This document shows, one piece after another, positions 47,950 through 59,250 of a stretch of 64,000 nt of DNA. The stretch covers positions 1,175,258-1,239,257 of the forward strand of contig NW_006768770.1 of assembly GCF_000204055.1 (NCBI RefSeq), in the 5' to 3' direction. The notes beneath the pieces were generated by a model. It did not search any database. It was given only the letters and a program-made list of their open reading frames with translations, and was not told the DNA's origin. The stretch comes from Melampsora larici-populina 98AG31. Taxonomy: Eukaryota > Basidiomycota > Pucciniomycetes > Pucciniales > Melampsoraceae. The position numbers and the translations under genes were made by a program. Numbering within the stretch: position 1 is the stretch's first letter; each line of letters opens with the position of its first letter.

Positions 47950-48310
47950 TTCCACCCATGAATCTCCTAATGTCAAATCAAAATGTTTGCCCTGTACACC
48001 AATATCCCAATTGTTAGTTGGAATTCTTTTTCCATCCACCAATATCCTATTCATAACTCTCAACACTTTTTCTCTGCACCAAGATCCCAACTGTCAGTCA
48101 AAAATGTTTCCGATCTACCAACATTCTAATCATAATTCAAGATCTTTTTCCCTCCACTGACATCCTTACCATATCCTAATTGTAACTGGAAGTATTGATT
48201 TTTCCATCCACTGATATTGTCATTGCAACTCAAATTGGTTTTCCTGTCCACCAAAACCTTAATCACAAGTGAATATAGTTTTTCCATCCACCAATATCTT
48301 AATGTTGAGA
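47950..48310. repeat. Degenerate minisatellite, units of about 50 bp
   Basis: The phrase TTTTTCCATCCACCAATATC, followed by CTAAT and AACTCAAA-like tails, recurs about seven times with heavy divergence. Clear units begin near 47950, 48028, 48069, 48150, 48210, 48253 and 48280. Confidence 0.65.
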
Positions 48311-48489
48311 TGTAGGCATATTTTTCCGGCGCCTACATCTTGAAATGAACATGCAGGTGCTTTTTTGTAGTGCCTACATTGATATCCCCCTGGTATCCAA
48401 GTTTTTGACTTCGAGAATCCTGGAAGTAAGATTGTCTTTGTGGGTAAGGAATCTCTAATGAGAACTTACTGCAGCTGTCACATGGCATA

Positions 48490-48915
48490 CAGTGGGTCTC
48501 ATCAAAGCCCAACTACCCCGCGCCCGCAAAGCAAAATTTCAAGTTCGAGATGAATTATACACACCTCATAATTACATAGCACACATTTTAATAAGCTTAA
48601 TGGGCTCAGGGGACCTATCTCATTCTAATCCTATGAGGATGGACGCGTGTGAGGCAAATTTTTTTTTTTTAGACATTTGGGCAATATTTCGAACCGAGCA
48701 CATTTAAACACATCCTTAGGCTTACTATATGGGTACCAGAGGGTAATATATGGCTTTAGACTTGGTAAAAGTGGGTTCCCGAAGCGGAATCCAACCCCAA
48801 ATCAGTCAAATCACACGGTGAAAATGACTTTTTTCACTGATTTTCGAGGTCCTCAGAGGCCAAAATTTCGAACCCCCCCTATGGGGGGGTAGTTGGGCTT
48901 TGATGAGACCCACTG
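48490..48915. mobile_element. MITE, 426 bp, TA target duplication
   Basis: A 30-bp perfect inverted repeat: CAGTGGGTCTCATCAAAGCC... (48490-48519) and its complement (48886-48915). TA flanks it at 48488-48489 and 48916-48917. There is no coding capacity. Tips and TA duplication place it with Tc1/mariner-derived MITEs; the tip differs from the large element at 29848. Confidence 0.92.
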
Positions 48916-50258
48916 TACACCAAAGGTTGACAAAATCAAGAGCATATATCCCTCTCAAAGTCTTTTGCAACCCTAAGACAAGTAATTCACTTAAAGTTAA
49001 CTCCAAAGGGCAAATTCTTGCTCATGCATGGTGAATAGATCAATGCTATAGACTTTTGTATCAGGCATTTGGAGGAACAATACCCCATGGGGCAGTGCAC
49101 AGAGATGCTGAAGAAACACAAAGAGAACATGATTGAACATGATTGACATCAGACACTCCACATCATGTTGGATGTAAGTGTTACCGTATCACATGAAAGT
49201 AAGAGAACCCATCTCTCCCATTCTACATCTCTCTCAAGAGCTTTCCTGTCCTAATCTATGTCCAAACCCTATTTTCCAGGTGAGAAAACTGGTGATGCAA
49301 GTTCATATGGGAAGATCACATGAAGACTTACTGCAATTGGTAGATGATAAGGCTGGATTAAGGGGTTAACAGAGCTTCACAGATAACCTGTATGTGCTAG
49401 AAAGTCCTGGAGGAAACACAAACAGAGACCTCAAAAACAACCAGTTTTGAAAAACATAAGTTTGTGTCAACCAATCAGAAGAACAAGAGGAATGGTGGCA
49501 ATAAAGATGTAAACTTGAGGGGGGAAACCACAAAGCATAAGAACATTTGGCAGAGTAGAGGCATTTACCATCAGACTTTACCAGACAGAGAAGTCAGAAA
49601 GTTATATGGCAGTAGTGTACTTACGAAGGATTTGGTCAACAAAATGTGCTATACCAGCTATCCCCATGCCCACAAGGACTGTACAGACCTTAGAATCTTC
49701 AGCAACTCCATGAACAGAGCAGAGTGGGTCAATCACACTCAGCCTGGCAGAAGATCATATGTACAAGGAACCTTGAATGCCAATAATGGTGCAGGTGCAA
49801 AGACAGGAGGAGCAAGGAACAATCCTAAAGGGTTAACCAGTGGGATATGATGAGCTTTCTGTTCTCAAAAAGAGACAATTGTTTCTTCTATCACTACCTG
49901 TCTATCCTACAGTTCCTATTGAATCTATTTACAAACAACCCCACTGGGCATGGGGGCTTCCTTTGAGAGAACAGAAGGACTTGCTTTATAAGGCTTCTTT
50001 CTTTTCTTTCAAAGCTACTGTGTGTACAGTTGCTCCAGTCTAGTCACAACCACAGCCCGGCCTTGGCCCAGGCCCCAAGAACCAAATGTTAGGGGGTCCC
50101 AGTAATACCCCAAAAGAATTTGCCGGGGTTTTTTTGGCAGAAGTACTTTTTCTGCACTCTATTACCACATACTTCACCCTTGTATTGCAAAAATACAAGT
50201 CTATGCTGTTCTGTACCCCAGGGGTTGTGATGAGAGGTACTCCACCTACTTACTCAAG

Positions 50259-50345
50259 GTATGTAAGTATTAGCTTAAGTGGCTACCTAAGTATTTAAAT
50301 ACTTAATTTGGTACTTAAGTACTTGAGTTAAGTACTTAAGGATTT
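50259..50345. repeat. Cluster of ACTTAAGT/AAGTACTT palindromes
   Basis: Overlapping palindromes such as AAGTATTTAAATACTT and ACTTAAGTACTTGAGTTAAGT fill about 85 bp. Copies of CCAAATGTT lie on both sides (about 50080 and 50373). Confidence 0.75.
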
Positions 50346-52292
50346 CATATTAGGTCCATTAGGTACCTAGACCCAAATGTTGGAGTTTTGTAAAAAAAAA
50401 CCCAAAAAATGGCTGAGCGGATTGACTTACCAAGTCATTTCTGACACAAACACCCTCCTTAAAGCCCAAAAATGACTTTTTACATATGATTTGTAAGTAG
50501 GATTTCAGTGTATAAATCAGTGTAATCAAATTTTGATTTTGCAGAGCAAGTCTGGTCATGACTAGACTGGAGCAACTGTAGCTTGTTCTCTCCTGAAACC
50601 TAAGACTGCTTCTGTAAGCATATTGACAGGCCAAGAACCCCTGTTGATGTGACAGGGTGTCATAAATTGTGATATTGATACAAACTAATAGAAGGTGCTG
50701 TAGACACACACTCTATTGGATATAATGTTAATGCTTACAGCATACATGGTTGTTGGTTGATCAGAGTGTTGAAAGAAACCCACATTGTACAGATCCCTCT
50801 TTGAAGAGAAATGAAATTGACTTATGCTGATTCCCCACATCTCCCCTTTCTGGCGGAAAATAAGCCCAAGAGAAAAATGCAGTGACTAAGTCAGTTTGGG
50901 CAATAGAGATCCAGAGGAAAACACCAGTGAAGAGAGAGAAGACAAAGAGCCAGAACACCAGACTTACTCAGCAAAGGAGATAGTATGTGAATGAAAGGTG
51001 TGAGAAATCACGCTCATTCAAAACAGAAGGCTATGGCCAATGTATTGAAACAGGCAACCTGGGGCCATCAGGCGCTACGTGAGTAAGTCGGCACAAGCCA
51101 AGAAGCTTTGAAGAGCTACTAAAAAGAACACACCTGTGCGTACAGCAACAGGGAGTATAAGGCAAAACATTGAACGGAATGAGTATGAAAGTAATAACAA
51201 CTAAAGGTGGAATAGTTGTAATGTAAGCGTTAGAAAAAGGATTTGTAAAAGTAATTGATGAAGACAAATAAGAAATCACTTACAGTTTCTTTCCAATGAG
51301 GAAAGAAAATGAGTGGTACAGCTAAGGCCAATATATAAGAGAAATCACAACACATGTGCTAACACATAACCACAGACAAACAAAAAGCAAAAAAGCGCAG
51401 GTCATGCTCAACCCATTCCTAAAGAAGCATAAAAAGAAAACACTCAGACCCTACACTCTCATTCCACTGTCACTTGAACTTCTAACTTGATCACTAAATG
51501 ATTAAATAGATATGTATAAGACCCAATTGGGAGTGAGCTGGAAGTCCTTGACACATTGTTAACTTGATGTGAATTCGATAATAATTTGAGGCAGAAGACA
51601 TGAAAAAGACATAACCAAAGCGTGGTTATTAAATACCACAACAAAAGGAACAGAAACAATAGGATACTGTGAAGAGAAATAGGTCATGGTCAAAAGGCAT
51701 AACATGAAGGTGAAAGGGTGGGATAAGATGAAAAAATACCTATGATTGGACAAGAAATATCAGAACATCATCCATGAATTTTGAACAGGATACAATCAAG
51801 TATCCTGGATCACACATTGAAAGATAGGAATTTCTATCCACAGGAGAACCATGCACAAACACAGGAAGAGAAAGATATGATATGCAAGAAAAGGTGAAAA
51901 GAACTGGAAGCCAGCCGGATGTGAGACCCATTCACTGAGGAAGAAGTTTTTAACAAGATTTCTTTAGAACAAGCCCAATGGGCAGTGTAGTTCATGGATA
52001 TGGGACCATCAGATCAATTAATGACTTGCTGTACCCAAGGAACAAAGAGGACTCACCTTGGTCATTTCATTCATTAACAAGGCACATTTTGAGACAACAT
52101 GGGATGATTTTGCTAGGATTGCAAACTTTCTGATAGAGAATTACAATGTAGAGTTAGAATTGGGTATTTACCGTTGGGAAAAGGCATATAGAGTGATTAC
52201 CAATGATGAGAGGACCAGACAGCAAAATTTATTAGTCAAATTTTGTCATCTCTGCTGCTATTGATGCTCAAAATGGGCAACTGTAATATTTA

Positions 52293-52528
52293 TGGTGTTC
52301 AAACCTGTGCAAGAAATCTTGCACGGATCTTGCTTAATTAATTGTTTCACAACCCCACTTGAAAAAACTGTGCAAGCTGAATCATTTGGCCTCAAAGCGG
52401 GGAAGCCTAGGTTAACATACATAAGTCTTAAGTCTGCAAGTTCCGTGCAAGTTCTATGCAAGATGTTAAAAGAACTTGCACAGAACTCTCACAAAAATTG
52501 CAAATTTCTTGCACAGGTTTGAACGCCA
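52293..52528. mobile_element. MITE, 236 bp, TA target duplication
   Basis: Inverted ends TGGTGTTCAAACCTGTGCAA and the complement of TTGCACAGGTTTGAACGCCA (one mismatch over about 25 bp), flanked by TA at 52291-52292 and 52529-52530. No coding capacity. Confidence 0.85.
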
Positions 52529-52603
52529 TAATTGAAGAATAATTGCAAGCATGTCAACAAAGGTACTTCTTTCCTTTTCAGAAGTGGAATTGTCCTTGTT
52601 GTA

Positions 52604-52800
52604 GGGTATACAAAGTTTGTTCAGGAAATTTACAGATGGCTTTTTCCAGAACACCAGAAGCCCCCTGGTGTTCTGGAAAACACACAGTGTTGGTTATTCA
52701 AAGCTTCAAAACACCATAAGGTCAGAACATACCCCCCAAAAAAACCTTTGGTGTTCTGGGAAAACCCTTCTGGAAATTTCAGAACCATATTTGTATACCC
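52604..52800. mobile_element. MITE, 197 bp, TA target duplication
   Basis: Ends GGGTATACAAA ... TTTGTATACCC, with longer imperfect inverted arms (TTCAGGAAATTT versus AAATTTCAGAA). TA flanks it at 52602-52603 and 52801-52802. An internal inverted repeat (CCAGAACACCAGAAG ... CTGGTGTTCTGG) repeats near 52749. Confidence 0.82.
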
Positions 52801-53705
52801 TAATTAGCCAAGGAATGGTAGCTCACTTGCGGGGCTCAAAATAGGTTGCTCAACATTGGCAGCTATTGTTGTGGGATGATTGATTTGACATTTTCGTTCA
52901 GATTCAAGCTGATTCAAGTCACCTAGCATGATTCCTGACATTGTTTCTGATGTGACTGGATAACAATTAATGTTTCCTGACTGTTGAATATGTACAACAT
53001 TTTACAATTGTTGCAAGCGCGGCAGCTGAATAGTGATTCATCGAGTCCATTCGGCGACGCTACAAAGCCTTGGGATCAATGCAAGTATTAGTACGCGGTT
53101 AATTGACTTTGTTGAACATGTGGAATGTACATTTATTGGTGTCCGTGCTTGGTTGCTCGAATAGCGAAGGAGAATGGAACAAGACATGAGAAATGTGTCC
53201 TATGATCGAAGGCGATAATGAAAAATGGCAGAGGCCTGTCCTCCATTGGTAAACGTGAGGGGTTAGTTAAGCCTCTGGTAAACGCGAAGCTGAACCACTC
53301 TACCGTGATGCTTGAGGAGTGGTCAACCAACCGCGACCAAACAACCGTCGGTAACACCGAGCCGAAGTCGGTACTCCCCCGGGGTTCTGCCAATATTCAA
53401 CCGTGTATCATCACAACCCCGTGCTTCACAATAAGAGGGTTCGTGATATATCAGACCCCTCCAGCAGCGAACGGCGCGATCTCAGGGCTTTGTGTCTTGT
53501 CAGACCCGTAAGAAAGGCGTATGAAGAACGTGGCTCTCGTACCTAACGATAAATATAGAAGGCAGCTTTTGTCAATGAGGATTGATGCGTATTTCAACAC
53601 CCGATCTCCTCCATTGGCGTGCTCACCACAAATAGTAATTTTTCCTCCGCTTCCAACTGTCCAAAAGACTCACAAATTTCCCAACTTTATCTTCTTTTGT
53701 CAAAT

Positions 53706-54543
53706 ATGTCTTGGGTGCGGGCGAACCCTATCTTTTTTCTGGTGCTCGTCTTCTTGCTTGCAGGAGATCTCGGGTCACACATTTTCGCAGATGCTAATTA
53801 TATAGAATGCAACTACTGGTGGGAAAGACCAACGAAGGATAATGGTAATAGAGATCGTCAGTCCAACATTTGCCTTCATACCTTGGTGTTTCAATTATTC
53901 CAAGTGATATACCATTTTGAGGGATAATGTCAACTGACGTAAAACTCTCGAAAATTTCTAACACTTTTTTAACACGAGCGAAGAATGTGCTGTAAGCAAT
54001 GATGGAGTCCCAACCTACTATACGTGTAAGGGGTGCAAAAGGGGAGATGGCAAATCACCCTGTACGTTATTTTTCAATCTTTTTTGAATAAATGGGCAGA
54101 TGGTGTCAGGTTGCTTACCACTTTGTTCGTTGAAAAATCGCACAGCTGCTGATAACTGCATCGACCCCCACGGCAGACCGTTGAGCACGACAGGATCGTT
54201 CAACTGCGACGGAGGAGTCGAGAACAATCCAGAGAGCAACTCAGTTCGACCAATTAGTTGAGTCAATCGTCATGTTATAGCCTCAGGCAAAGATACCTCG
54301 ACTGTCCACTTCGGTATTAGATATCCTAACATCCATCGTTCTTAATAGTTTGCTACCATCTCGAGGCAGGAGTTCCGATGACCTACCGTTGCAAGACCCG
54401 CCATCTACATCAGCGTAAGTTTACCTTTGAATCTTCTTTGATCAAGCGTACGATTCTGATAATGAATTGCTTCTTTTTATGAATTAAACGACCATGTTCT
54501 ATGGCATCTAGGATGCCCGACGGAGAGTTGTACCAAGAGATAA
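53706..54543 (+). CDS. Secreted cysteine-rich protein A' (candidate effector, paralogue of A)
   Basis: Exons are 53706-53856, 53984-54061, 54146-54256, 54349-54414 and 54512-54543, 438 nt (145 aa). It has a signal peptide (FFLVLVFLLAGDLGSHIFA) and 10 cysteines in the mature region (ECNYWWERP; QCAVSNDG; YTCKGCKRGDG; DNCIDPHG; SFNCDGG; ICYHLEAGV; YRCKTRHLHQ; CPTESCTK). Three exon lengths (151, 78, 66) and all phases match gene A, 15.7 kb to the left in the same orientation. The coding regions are clearly homologous but well diverged, so the duplication is not recent. Function is unknown; an effector role is a candidate only. Confidence 0.8.
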
Positions 54544-55574
54544 GCAGGAAATACTGGTCGTTGTTCTAGTAGGTACATCACAACATCGCAATCATCTCCT
54601 TTTCGTCTCATTCACCATGCAGTTGGATGTGGTCGTTAGTCGCCCATTCATGAGGATGATCAAGTCTGGAAACATATACAAAGGTTCTCAAGCTCCTTGA
54701 GTGCATAAAGATGGTCCTTCCCTCCGTGGTCTCATGACAAGGACGTATGCAAAAGCAAAAAGAAGCGCCGGTGTTATGCTTTCCTTCTCCCTCCCTTTTC
54801 TTTTCTTTTCTCTTTCTTTCCCACGCAATCTTTGTGTTAGTATCATCTCATCCTTGTACATACATACATATATCATTTCTGTAAATCCAAACCCCATTGC
54901 TCATTCACCGAGCTGCTATCCAATATTTATCGAGCACCTCTGACGCATGGGCGTGTCGCAGTGATTCGGAGATTGACGATGGACCACTGACATGCCTAGG
55001 TTGGCCTACCTTGGCCACAGCTAACGAAGGCTGAATATTACGTCACTGATCCTATGATGTCATAGATGTAAATTTCATTTTTCGTTTCTCTTTATAACCT
55101 GATCCTCAATCAGTCCGATAGAATTTTCCCCTCCTCATCTGACTGTATCATAACAAAATCTTTATATAAGATTATTGTGTTTTCTTTTTGTTTCTCTTAT
55201 ACTGAGATTTTGTTTGTGTTTGGATTCAGTCCAACACTCTATGATAACACGTTGCTCTGTTCTGCTGGTCTGTGGTGGTATGAATCCATACCACCAAGCT
55301 ATAACCACCAAGCTACACTACCAAAACTTGAAATATATACTACACAACAATCTATCGTTGCAATATTCAGTTGAAAAGATGAAAAAGAAGCGCCTGAAGA
55401 AACATAAACAACTAGTTCAATAAGAGTAAAGCACCTCCTTAGAAACAAGTATACGGAAAGTAAATGTATTTGATTCATTTCCTTGCAACTCGGATTTCGA
55501 ACTGATAATGGATACAATGCTGAAAGAAGATGCAATCACCCATCATTGAGTGAGCAATGTTGGGGGATTGATAT
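54544..55574. other. Intergenic between A' and the LYR-motif gene
   Basis: No gene supported. Pyrimidine-rich around 54780-54830. An 82-codon frame at 55175-55423 is low-complexity. Confidence 0.5.
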
Positions 55575-56104
55575 TCAAACCCTTCCACCTCGTAGTTTTT
55601 CAAATTGACCACCATTTAGAATATTCTGATTACCAAGTTGTCTTAATTGTCGCTGAGCCTGGGTAATTAAATCTTTCAATTTGACCTACAAACCAAGATA
55701 AAAAAAATCACGTCCACACAAAATTGAGAATCGACATGCTAAGACTGTAGGGGAATGAAGATGAGCTTACTTCGTTCGTTTCGTGAAGACTTTGATCAAA
55801 ATCATGTCGGATCCAAAGAATGGTTTCCATCCTGATTTGTGATGACCCGAGTCCTGAATCGAAATGAAGTTGAGATTCTTGAAAACCAGTTTGATCGTTG
55901 AAAAATTGCTAACCTCTTGTCTCCCTGATAATCTTACGATACATTGATCGGACTTGTGCCCCCAGTACAAACTAAATCTTGATATCCCAGTCAATTGACC
56001 TTTCTCTTTATGATTTGACGATCAAGGCTCACGTGGCTTAATGAGAATCCATCAACGGGAAGACGCCTGGACGCTGTAGCAAAGCGAAGAAAGGTACGCT
56101 GCAT
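55575..56104 (-). CDS. LYR-motif mitochondrial protein (LYRM2-like)
   Basis: Exons are 56104-56033, 55971-55914, 55853-55771 and 55685-55575, 324 nt (107 aa). The N-terminus is an Arg-rich presequence (MQRTFLRFATASRRL). SLSHFVLGAQVRSMYRKIIR follows; it carries the tyrosine-arginine core of the LYR motif (here M-Y-R) and a downstream basic residue. Then ETILWIRHDFDQSLHETNEV and DLITQAQRQLRQLGNQ follow, in the same order as LYRM2-type proteins. Family members bind acyl-ACP and help assemble or stabilise respiratory complexes or Fe-S proteins, with LYRM2 linked to complex I. All exons are small, so the gene is easily missed by ORF scans. It is divergent from NHP2 with 361 bp between start codons. 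Confidence 0.85.
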
Positions 56105-56465
56105 TGATAGTAAAATTTCACTGGTCTGGCGGCATTGAATTGAAGTTGACTGTTGCTTTGAACTTCATTCGATCTCGGCGGCCAGCTACGACGCGAAGTG
56201 AACGAGGTCCAATTCCACGGATTTTATCAGCCAAACTGTTTATGTCACATACAGTTCACATATCTGTCCCGAAGCTGTTACGGAATGTAATACTGCGACA
56301 GAGCTGATTGTAGGTTTAGGTTTCAAGCTGTACGAAAAAGTCATCAAAATTTTATCAAGCCCTGTTTCATTCCAAAACCACACAACAAATATATGCACTT
56401 TTCATTTCCTTGAACTTCATTTCTTCAATAAACCAATTCATCCAATCGACATTTAATTTGGAAAA
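56105..56465. promoter_or_regulatory. Shared divergent promoter region (LYR gene / NHP2)
   Basis: 361 bp separate the two start codons, so both promoters must lie here. No TATA box is obvious next to either start. Short open frames inside are unlikely to be coding. Confidence 0.6.
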
Positions 56466-57508
56466 ATGGGCAAATCAGACAAGAAAAGAAAAGCAACAGA
56501 AGCAACTATCGAAGAAACAAATCCATCCAAAGAAGGATCAGTCAAAAAGAAATCAAAATCAAAAGAAACTACTAATAATGAAATCGTTATGAAAGATGGA
56601 GATTTACCTGAAACAACTACACTTGACTCTTCTTTACTGGATGCACTAAGTCCTATCGCTCATCCATTGGCTGATAAGAAATTAGGAAAAAGAGTTCTTC
56701 GTACGGTTAAAAAAGGTTGGTCTAATCTTAATCATCTTGTGTTTTACATCATTCAACGATCTTAACATTTTTTTCTCGATTGGAAAAATAGGTTCTAAGC
56801 ACCGATTTATTCGAAGAGGTGTGAAAGAAGTGGTTAAAGCGTTAAGGAAGGGTGATAAAGGGTTAGTTCTACTTCAGAAAAAAATAAAAAAATGATTCTT
56901 TGTTAAAGTTTTGCATTTCAGTTTGGTAGTGATGGCAGGTGATATTTCACCAATGGACGTTTTGACTCATATCCCATTACTAGCTGAAGAAAACGGATCG
57001 GGTTATGTCTTTGTAACTTCAAAGGTAATAATAATTTACTACGTCTTATCTCCAATCATCATCATTCTGATCTGACCTCCTTATATCGACTTTCTTTAGG
57101 AATCATTGGGATTAGCTTCCTCAACAAAAAGGCCTACTAGTTGTGTTATGATTTCAAACTCCAGTGGTGGAAGTGCAGCAGCCAAGAAAAAGTAACTATA
57201 GTTCTTCTTTATTTTTTTCCCTTACTTCTATGAGCTTTGTGATATTAATCTATCTTTGATTTATTGTCTTTTTCTTCTAGGCAAGCTGCTAAAACTGAAG
57301 CTCTAGTAGCATCAGATCCAACAAAAGCAGCCAAAATCAAAGAAGAAGTAGAAGAATATGCAACATCTTATCAAGAAGTTTTGCAAGAAGTTTTACAACT
57401 TGTGAGTTGATTTTCAATCAACTCGATTTATTCTACTCTGAATTTTCTTGACTGATTGGGTTTTCTGTTTTTGATTTGATTTGATAGAATGAAAAGATTT
57501 CATACTGA
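56466..57508 (+). CDS. NHP2: H/ACA ribonucleoprotein subunit NHP2 (L7Ae family)
   Basis: Exons are 56466-56715, 56792-56861, 56922-57024, 57100-57191, 57281-57401 and 57488-57508, 657 nt (218 aa). NHP2 binds H/ACA guide RNAs with dyskerin, NOP10 and GAR1 for rRNA pseudouridylation in the nucleolus. A Lys-rich N-terminal tail (KKRKATEATIEE..., KKKSKSKE) precedes the core: SPIAHPLADKKLGKRVLRTV, HRFIRRGVKEVVKALRKGDKG, VVMAGDISPMDVLTHIPLL, and a Val/Phe strand GYVFVTSKESLGLA. The L7Ae RNA-binding loop (RRGVKEV) is intact. The C-terminus is extended by a Lys/Glu/Ala-rich helix (AKKKQAAKTEAL, EEVEEYATSYQEVLQEVLQ) beyond the usual 155-residue yeast length. Every junction is GT-AG. Confidence 0.95.
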
Positions 57509-59250
57509 ACAATTCACGGGAAAAAATCGATTCTGAACAAGAACAAGAATCATTATCATTTTATTTAGTATTACAATTTTTCAATGGTTTTGCAATGTGT
57601 AATAAATCACCTGTTCCGTAGTCTTTTGCTATGTGTGTTTGATCACTTAGTCAACTTTCAGGCTTGAGGAGGAAGCCAGTAAACCTCCCATGTTCCAAGT
57701 TTTCGTGCTTTCTCGAGCGCATTACGAGGAATCTTGCATAGCCACTCTAGCATGTGACTTGAATGTTTGAAAACTGGACGAGACTGAGACCATGAGAAAG
57801 ACGCGGTGAAGTTCACCCATTATACAGTCATGCACAAATACTTGAAATGATACGAACGGTTGAGCCTCTGAGAAACCCAAAGCGTGAGTTCAGACTGCAG
57901 TTTTCTTTCATTTCTTTCATAGTGCTTGTAGCTTCGTATTCCACACTCTAAAAACAACCTATCCTTCTATGCACAACCCATGGTACGCAGGCAGTCAATC
58001 TAATCTACGCCCCCATCTTCATAGGATTCGTTGTACATTTATATATGGCCTTTTTGACGTTGTCTCGTACATCTCTCACGAAAGAGATGAACCAGAGCTA
58101 ACCAGAGATGGTGATTTTCAGACATCTTTTGTGTCTGAGCTTGACTAATAAGCTGATGATAAGAGTCTGTGATAACAGTCCCAGCTTCATTCACTCTGGT
58201 CCAATGTAAGGAATTAGACAAGGGCTTTCTTCTTGATTCTTGAGATTCGGTTGCAACTGTATTCATTATAAGGGACAAAATTGAAAGTATAGTATCAAAC
58301 CACTCTTCCCTGAATTTAAGGAAGTAGCACCGATATCTAACGAGCGTTTTCTTCGATCACGACTGTTTATCCGTTGTGGCCAGTAAGTAGGGAGGAAACC
58401 AGATGCTAGTAGCTTACAGACAGGGTCATTTCAAGGTTTATGAAGAGAGTTGATAAGGAAATCGTGCTCATCTCGCAATCCTGTACAAACTCTCATATTG
58501 AACATAAATTCCTGGGGTGTCAATCAGAGTTTGAAAATTTGTTATACTTTATCTTGTCTTTGTCTCGTTTCTTCTTGATAGATTCCCAGAATATTCCAGT
58601 TGTAGTGATTTTAGCAGTGGATAAGGAAGATTAGTAGTGTTTCAGGTCAATGTGATTTTTGGCCGTTTGTTGAAGACTTGCCATTATTTTTGGCGAACTG
58701 AAAGAGTTTCATGGGAATTGCAAGGAAGTATGGGTGATGATGATAAAAAGTCCAGGTTGTTCCATGGCAGTAGTCCGCAGCATTGGATTACTGTATCGCA
58801 GTTTAATGTCAGAAATTAGGATCGAGTTGCCAAGGTTATGTACATACATAAGTGGTAAGGGTGGACCGTGCACTGATGGGGTGGGGTGGTCTGTGCGCTT
58901 GTATTATCAAACCAGGGAAAGAAAGAAAGGAATAATTCACTCAAGTCACCATTGACCAACACCCATCTGAACCAACAACAACTAAAGCTCTTCTCACTCA
59001 CCAACTCCAATACCATCATCATCATCCGATTTCGATTTGAAAACTAATCAAATCGTGAGTTCACCGTCTTGCAACGATCTTCATCAGAGTCTTGCAATCA
59101 CTTCTTGTCATTCCAACTACCGATCGAGTTCGATCTCTGCACGTTACTTGTTTCAAAACTAACAACCCTTTCTCATTACCTTTCTCAACTGATCATTCAA
59201 AGCATTCACCAATCTAAACCTTACCTACTCACCTCATCAATTCAATCATA
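57509..59250. other. Intergenic between NHP2 and 14-3-3
   Basis: An 80-codon minus frame (58039-58278) is unrecognised. 58930-59250 is CA/TC-rich leader DNA with the 5' UTR of the 14-3-3 gene; CTCACC/CATCA motifs are frequent. Nothing else is supported. Confidence 0.5.

Larger units (their letters stand above)
46631..53705. other. Seven-kilobase repeat-rich, gene-poor block
   Basis: No cellular gene recognised. It holds a degenerate minisatellite (47950-48310), three TA-flanked MITEs (48490-48915, 52293-52528, 52604-52800), an inverted pair of 18-bp arms (50029-50046 and 50559-50576) and a cluster of ACTTAAGT palindromes (50259-50345). A 128-codon frame (49464-49850), followed by 49840-50043 in another frame, is the longest open stretch. 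It is rich in Lys/Asn, has no known motif, and may derive from an old transposon. Confidence 0.55.
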
